DNA of 64,000 bases from Cryobacterium cheniae (GTDB taxonomy: Bacteria > Actinomycetota > Actinomycetes > Actinomycetales > Microbacteriaceae): assembly GCF_004403395.1 (NCBI RefSeq), contig NZ_SOGN01000016.1:22287-86286 (forward strand), in the 5' to 3' direction. Made by a program: the position numbers and the translations under genes. Below are positions 61,421 to 64,000 of the stretch, in pieces; the stretch's first letter is position 1, and the number at the start of each line of letters is the position of its first letter. Below the pieces are notes generated by a model, which searched no databases, was not told the DNA's origin, and saw only the letters and a program-made list of their open reading frames with translations.

Positions 61421-62767
61421 GTGACCGCTCGACAGATCGACAACAAGGGTTCTGATCAAATGAAGGCGGCCGACCAGGCCGAATGCACGTACGTACTGGA
61501 CACCTCCGTACTGCTCTCCGATCCCAAGGCGATTTTCCGTTTCGCCGAGCACGCCGTCGTGCTTCCCGTCGTGGTGATCGCGGAACTCGAGGCCAAGCGC
61601 AACGACCCGGAGATCGGATACTTCGCCCGGCAGTCGCTGCGGCTCCTCGACGAACTGCGGGTGAAGCACGAACGGCTGGACTTCCCGATCCCGGTCGGCG
61701 ACGGCGGCAGCCTGCGGGTGGAGCTCAACCACTCGAACATGTCCGTGCTGCCCTCGGGCCTGCAACTCGGCGACAATGACTCCCGCATTCTCGCCGTGGC
61801 CCTCAACCTCGCCAACGACGGCCTGAACGTGACCGTCGTCACCAAGGACCTGCCCCTGCGGGTCAAGGCGGCGTCCCTCGGCCTGACGGCGGAGGAGTAC
61901 CGCCACGAACTCGCCGTGGACTCCGGCTGGACCGGCATGGACGAGATCACCCTGGGCTCGAACCTGATCGATGAGCTTTACGACAAGGAGGTCGTGCACA
62001 CCCGGCTCGTGCAGGACATGCCCGTGAACACGGGACTGGTCATCCACTCTGACCGCGGCTCCGCGCTCGGCCGGGTGACGGGCAACGGCGCGATGAAGCT
62101 GGTGCGCGGCGACCGGGACGTTTTCGGGCTGAAGGGCCGATCCGCGGAACAAAGACTCGCCATCGACCTGCTGCTCGACCCGGAGATCGGCATTCTGTCG
62201 CTGGGAGGCCGGGCCGGAACGGGGAAGTCGGCGCTCGCCCTCTGCGCCGGCCTCGAGGCCGTGCTGGAACGCCAGCAGCACCGCAAGATCATGGTCTTCC
62301 GGCCGCTCTACGCGGTCGGCGGGCAGGAACTGGGATACCTGCCGGGTGACGCCGCCGAGAAGATGAGCCCGTGGGCCCAGGCGGTGTTCGACACGCTTGG
62401 GGCCATCGTCTCCGAGAATGTGCTCGAGGAGGTCATCGAGCGCGGCATCCTCGAGGTCCTGCCGCTCACGCACATCCGGGGCCGGTCGCTGCACGACGCC
62501 TTCGTGATCGTGGACGAGGCCCAGTCGCTTGAACGCAATGTGCTGCTCACGGTGCTCAGCCGGATCGGGCAGAACTCGCGCGTGGTCCTGACCCACGATG
62601 TGGCCCAGCGGGACAACCTGCGGGTCGGCCGCTTCGACGGGGTGGCGTCGGTGATCGAGACGCTCAAGGGACATCCGCTGTTCGCCCACATGACGCTCAC
62701 CCGGTCGGAGCGGAGCGCGATCGCCGCCCTCGTGACCGAGATGCTCGAAGGCAACGAGGTGCGCTGA
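61421..62767 (+). CDS. PIN-PhoH fusion protein (PhoH2 type)
   Basis: 448 residues. N-terminal PIN RNase domain (~residues 18-150) with acids in [25 protein letters not shown] and [12 protein letters not shown]-terminal PhoH ATPase/helicase with Walker [19 protein letters not shown]-equivalent [17 protein letters not shown], Walker [11 protein letters not shown] and LTHDVAQRD. In mycobacteria PhoH2 is an RNA helicase-RNase. Of several GTGs, the one seven bases after GGGAG is preferred; an ATG 39 bases on is possible. No clear partner antitoxin gene was seen in the 185 bases upstream. Confidence 0.92.
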   Translation: MTARQIDNKGSDQMKAADQAECTYVLDTSVLLSDPKAIFRFAEHAVVLPVVVIAELEAKRNDPEIGYFARQSLRLLDELRVKHERLDFPIPVGDGGSLRVELNHSNMSVLPSGLQLGDNDSRILAVALNLANDGLNVTVVTKDLPLRVKAASLGLTAEEYRHELAVDSGWTGMDEITLGSNLIDELYDKEVVHTRLVQDMPVNTGLVIHSDRGSALGRVTGNGAMKLVRGDRDVFGLKGRSAEQRLAIDLLLDPEIGILSLGGRAGTGKSALALCAGLEAVLERQQHRKIMVFRPLYAVGGQELGYLPGDAAEKMSPWAQAVFDTLGAIVSENVLEEVIERGILEVLPLTHIRGRSLHDAFVIVDEAQSLERNVLLTVLSRIGQNSRVVLTHDVAQRDNLRVGRFDGVASVIETLKGHPLFAHMTLTRSERSAIAALVTEMLEGNEVR

Positions 62768-62778
62768 CGCCCCGAACG

Positions 62779-62855
62779 AATTCGACGGAGATTTTGCCCA
62801 AGAAGCCGCTTTCGGACCGAAAACAGGCCTTCGGGAGCAAAATCTCCGTCGAATT
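62779..62855. repeat. Long hairpin between phoH and fumC
   Basis: Arms AATTCGACGGAGATTTTGC and its exact complement (19 bases) enclose 39 bases that themselves can pair (CCC...GGG and TTTCGG/CCGAAA). It sits between convergent genes and could end both transcripts; its sequence is unrelated to the TGTTGCC palindromes. Confidence 0.85.
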
Positions 62856-62885
62856 GGTGAGCGCCGCGCGGGCGAGGAGCCGAGG

Positions 62886-64000
62886 CTACTTCGCCTGGGG
62901 CGGGCGGGTCATGCTCAGCACGTCGAGGGCGGTGTCGAGCAGCTCGAGGGAGACCTCACCGCGCTCGACGAAGCCGAGGGCGATGACGGACTCGCGCACG
63001 GTCACACCCTCGGCGACCGAGTGCTTGGCCACCTTGGCCGCGGCCTCATAGCCGATGACCCGGTTCAGCGGGGTGACGATGGCGGGGGAGGACTCGGCCA
63101 GCGCGCGGGCGCGCTCGATGTTCGCCGTGAGGCCGTCGACGGTCTTGTCGGCGAGCACCCGGGAAGCGTTGGAGAGCAGGCGGATCGACTCGAGCAGGGC
63201 GGTGCCCATCACCGGGATGGCGACGTTGAGCTCGAACGAGCCCGACGCGCCGGACCAGGCGATGGTGGCGTCGTTGCCGATCACCCGGGAGCAGACCATC
63301 AGCACGGCTTCCGGGATCACCGGGTTCACCTTGCCCGGCATGATCGAGGAGCCCGGCTGCAGGTCGGGGATGTTCAACTCGCCGAAGCCCGTGTTCGGGC
63401 CCGAGCCCATCCAGCGCAGGTCGTTGCAGATCTTGGTGAGGCTGACCGCGATGGTGCGGAGGGCGCCGGATGCGTCCACCAGGCCGTCCCGGTTGGCCTG
63501 CGCCTCGAAGTGGTCGCGCGCCTCGGTGACCGGGAGTTCCGTCTCCTCGACGAGCAGCTCGATCACGAGCTGCGGGAACCCGGCGGGCGTGTTGATTCCG
63601 GTGCCGACCGCGGTGCCTCCGAGGGGGACCTCCGCGACGCGGGGGAGCGCGGTGCGCACGCGCTCGATGCCGAGGCGCATCTGGCGCGCATAGCCGCCGA
63701 ACTCCTGGCCGAGGGTGACCGGGGTGGCATCCATCAGGTGGGTGCGGCCGGCCTTGACCGCGCCGGCCCACAGCTCGGCCTTGGCCTCGAACGCCACCGA
63801 CAGGTGGTCGAGCGCGGGGATGAGCTCGTCGATGAGTGCACTGGTGACGGCGAGGTGCACGGATGTCGGGAAAACGTCGTTGGAGGACTGGGACGCGTTC
63901 ACGTGGTCGTTCGGGTGAACCGGGCGGCCGAGGCTCTGGCTCGCCAGGGTCGCGAGGACCTCGTTCATATTCATGTTCGAGGAGGTTCCGCTGCCCGTCT
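62886..64000 (-). CDS. fumC: Class II fumarate hydratase, 5' end outside the window
   Basis: Fumarate to malate in the citric acid cycle. Present are [14 protein letters not shown] at the window edge, [59 protein letters not shown] and the mobile catalytic loop [11 protein letters not shown] with Ser, followed by [13 protein letters not shown]. Roughly 370 of ~465 residues are present; the N-terminal ~95 lie beyond base 64000. The stop follows PPQAK. Confidence 0.95.
   Translation of the reverse strand, partial: TGSGTSSNMNMNEVLATLASQSLGRPVHPNDHVNASQSSNDVFPTSVHLAVTSALIDELIPALDHLSVAFEAKAELWAGAVKAGRTHLMDATPVTLGQEFGGYARQMRLGIERVRTALPRVAEVPLGGTAVGTGINTPAGFPQLVIELLVEETELPVTEARDHFEAQANRDGLVDASGALRTIAVSLTKICNDLRWMGSGPNTGFGELNIPDLQPGSSIMPGKVNPVIPEAVLMVCSRVIGNDATIAWSGASGSFELNVAIPVMGTALLESIRLLSNASRVLADKTVDGLTANIERARALAESSPAIVTPLNRVIGYEAAAKVAKHSVAEGVTVRESVIALGFVERGEVSLELLDTALDVLSMTRPPQAK

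Overview
The window is high-GC actinobacterial chromosome. Mycothiol chemistry (mca), a DUF4307/DUF501/mycosin-type gene set, actinobacterial GTGA/ATGA start-stop overlaps and the very frequent GGATGC codon pair point to the family Microbacteriaceae. The genus cannot be fixed from this sequence alone. Most genes are ordinary housekeeping genes in short operons, and no phage or insertion-sequence transposase was seen.

Bases 1-14783 hold a phosphate-related block. After a small duplicated-repeat protein and an apparently frameshifted lytic transglycosylase comes an unusual pst locus. Its order is pstC, pstA, a membrane-anchored PstS, an 890-residue secreted PstS-like protein, a third PstS-like secreted protein, a Pro-Thr stalk protein ending in a class E sortase signal (LASTG), an Ig-like membrane protein, a sortase fold that has lost its catalytic His and Cys, and only then pstB. 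A CYTH-CHAD (polyphosphate-type) protein follows. I read this as a Pst transporter merged with a cell-surface assembly, and it is the best candidate here for an undescribed system.

Bases 14787-35090 are core genes: marR-type regulator, tRNA-Gln, glmU-prs, gnd, rplY, pth, mfd, mazG, ferritin, hisS, eno, a division-type operon (FtsB/DivIC-like, DUF501, mycosin-like protease), ndh, and a tRNA with anticodon UAA whose variable arm is too short for a normal tRNA-Leu. An AbiEi-type gene lies between two copies of a 60-bp palindromic element; a third copy lies beyond mazG.

Bases 35094-48403 carry a PLDc_N/SHOCT membrane protein, ppx, a MacB-like ABC exporter divergent from a LuxR-type two-component system, a large Ig-repeat membrane protein, and a three-gene operon (PLP deaminase/aldolase-like, aldonolactone oxidase, and a GH1 homologue without its catalytic nucleophile). 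LemA and an M48 protease follow.

Bases 48420-64000 contain a YcaQ-type glycosylase, a four-gene ABC importer behind a candidate PHO box, an AI-2E-family transporter, threonine ammonia-lyase, greA, DUF4307, mca, a TrhA-type membrane protein, a Z-isoprenyl diphosphate synthase, a class V aminotransferase, PIN-PhoH, and a class II fumarase cut off by the window end. Two genes (pth and the first importer permease) have no ATG, GTG or TTG in a credible place and probably start at CTG.
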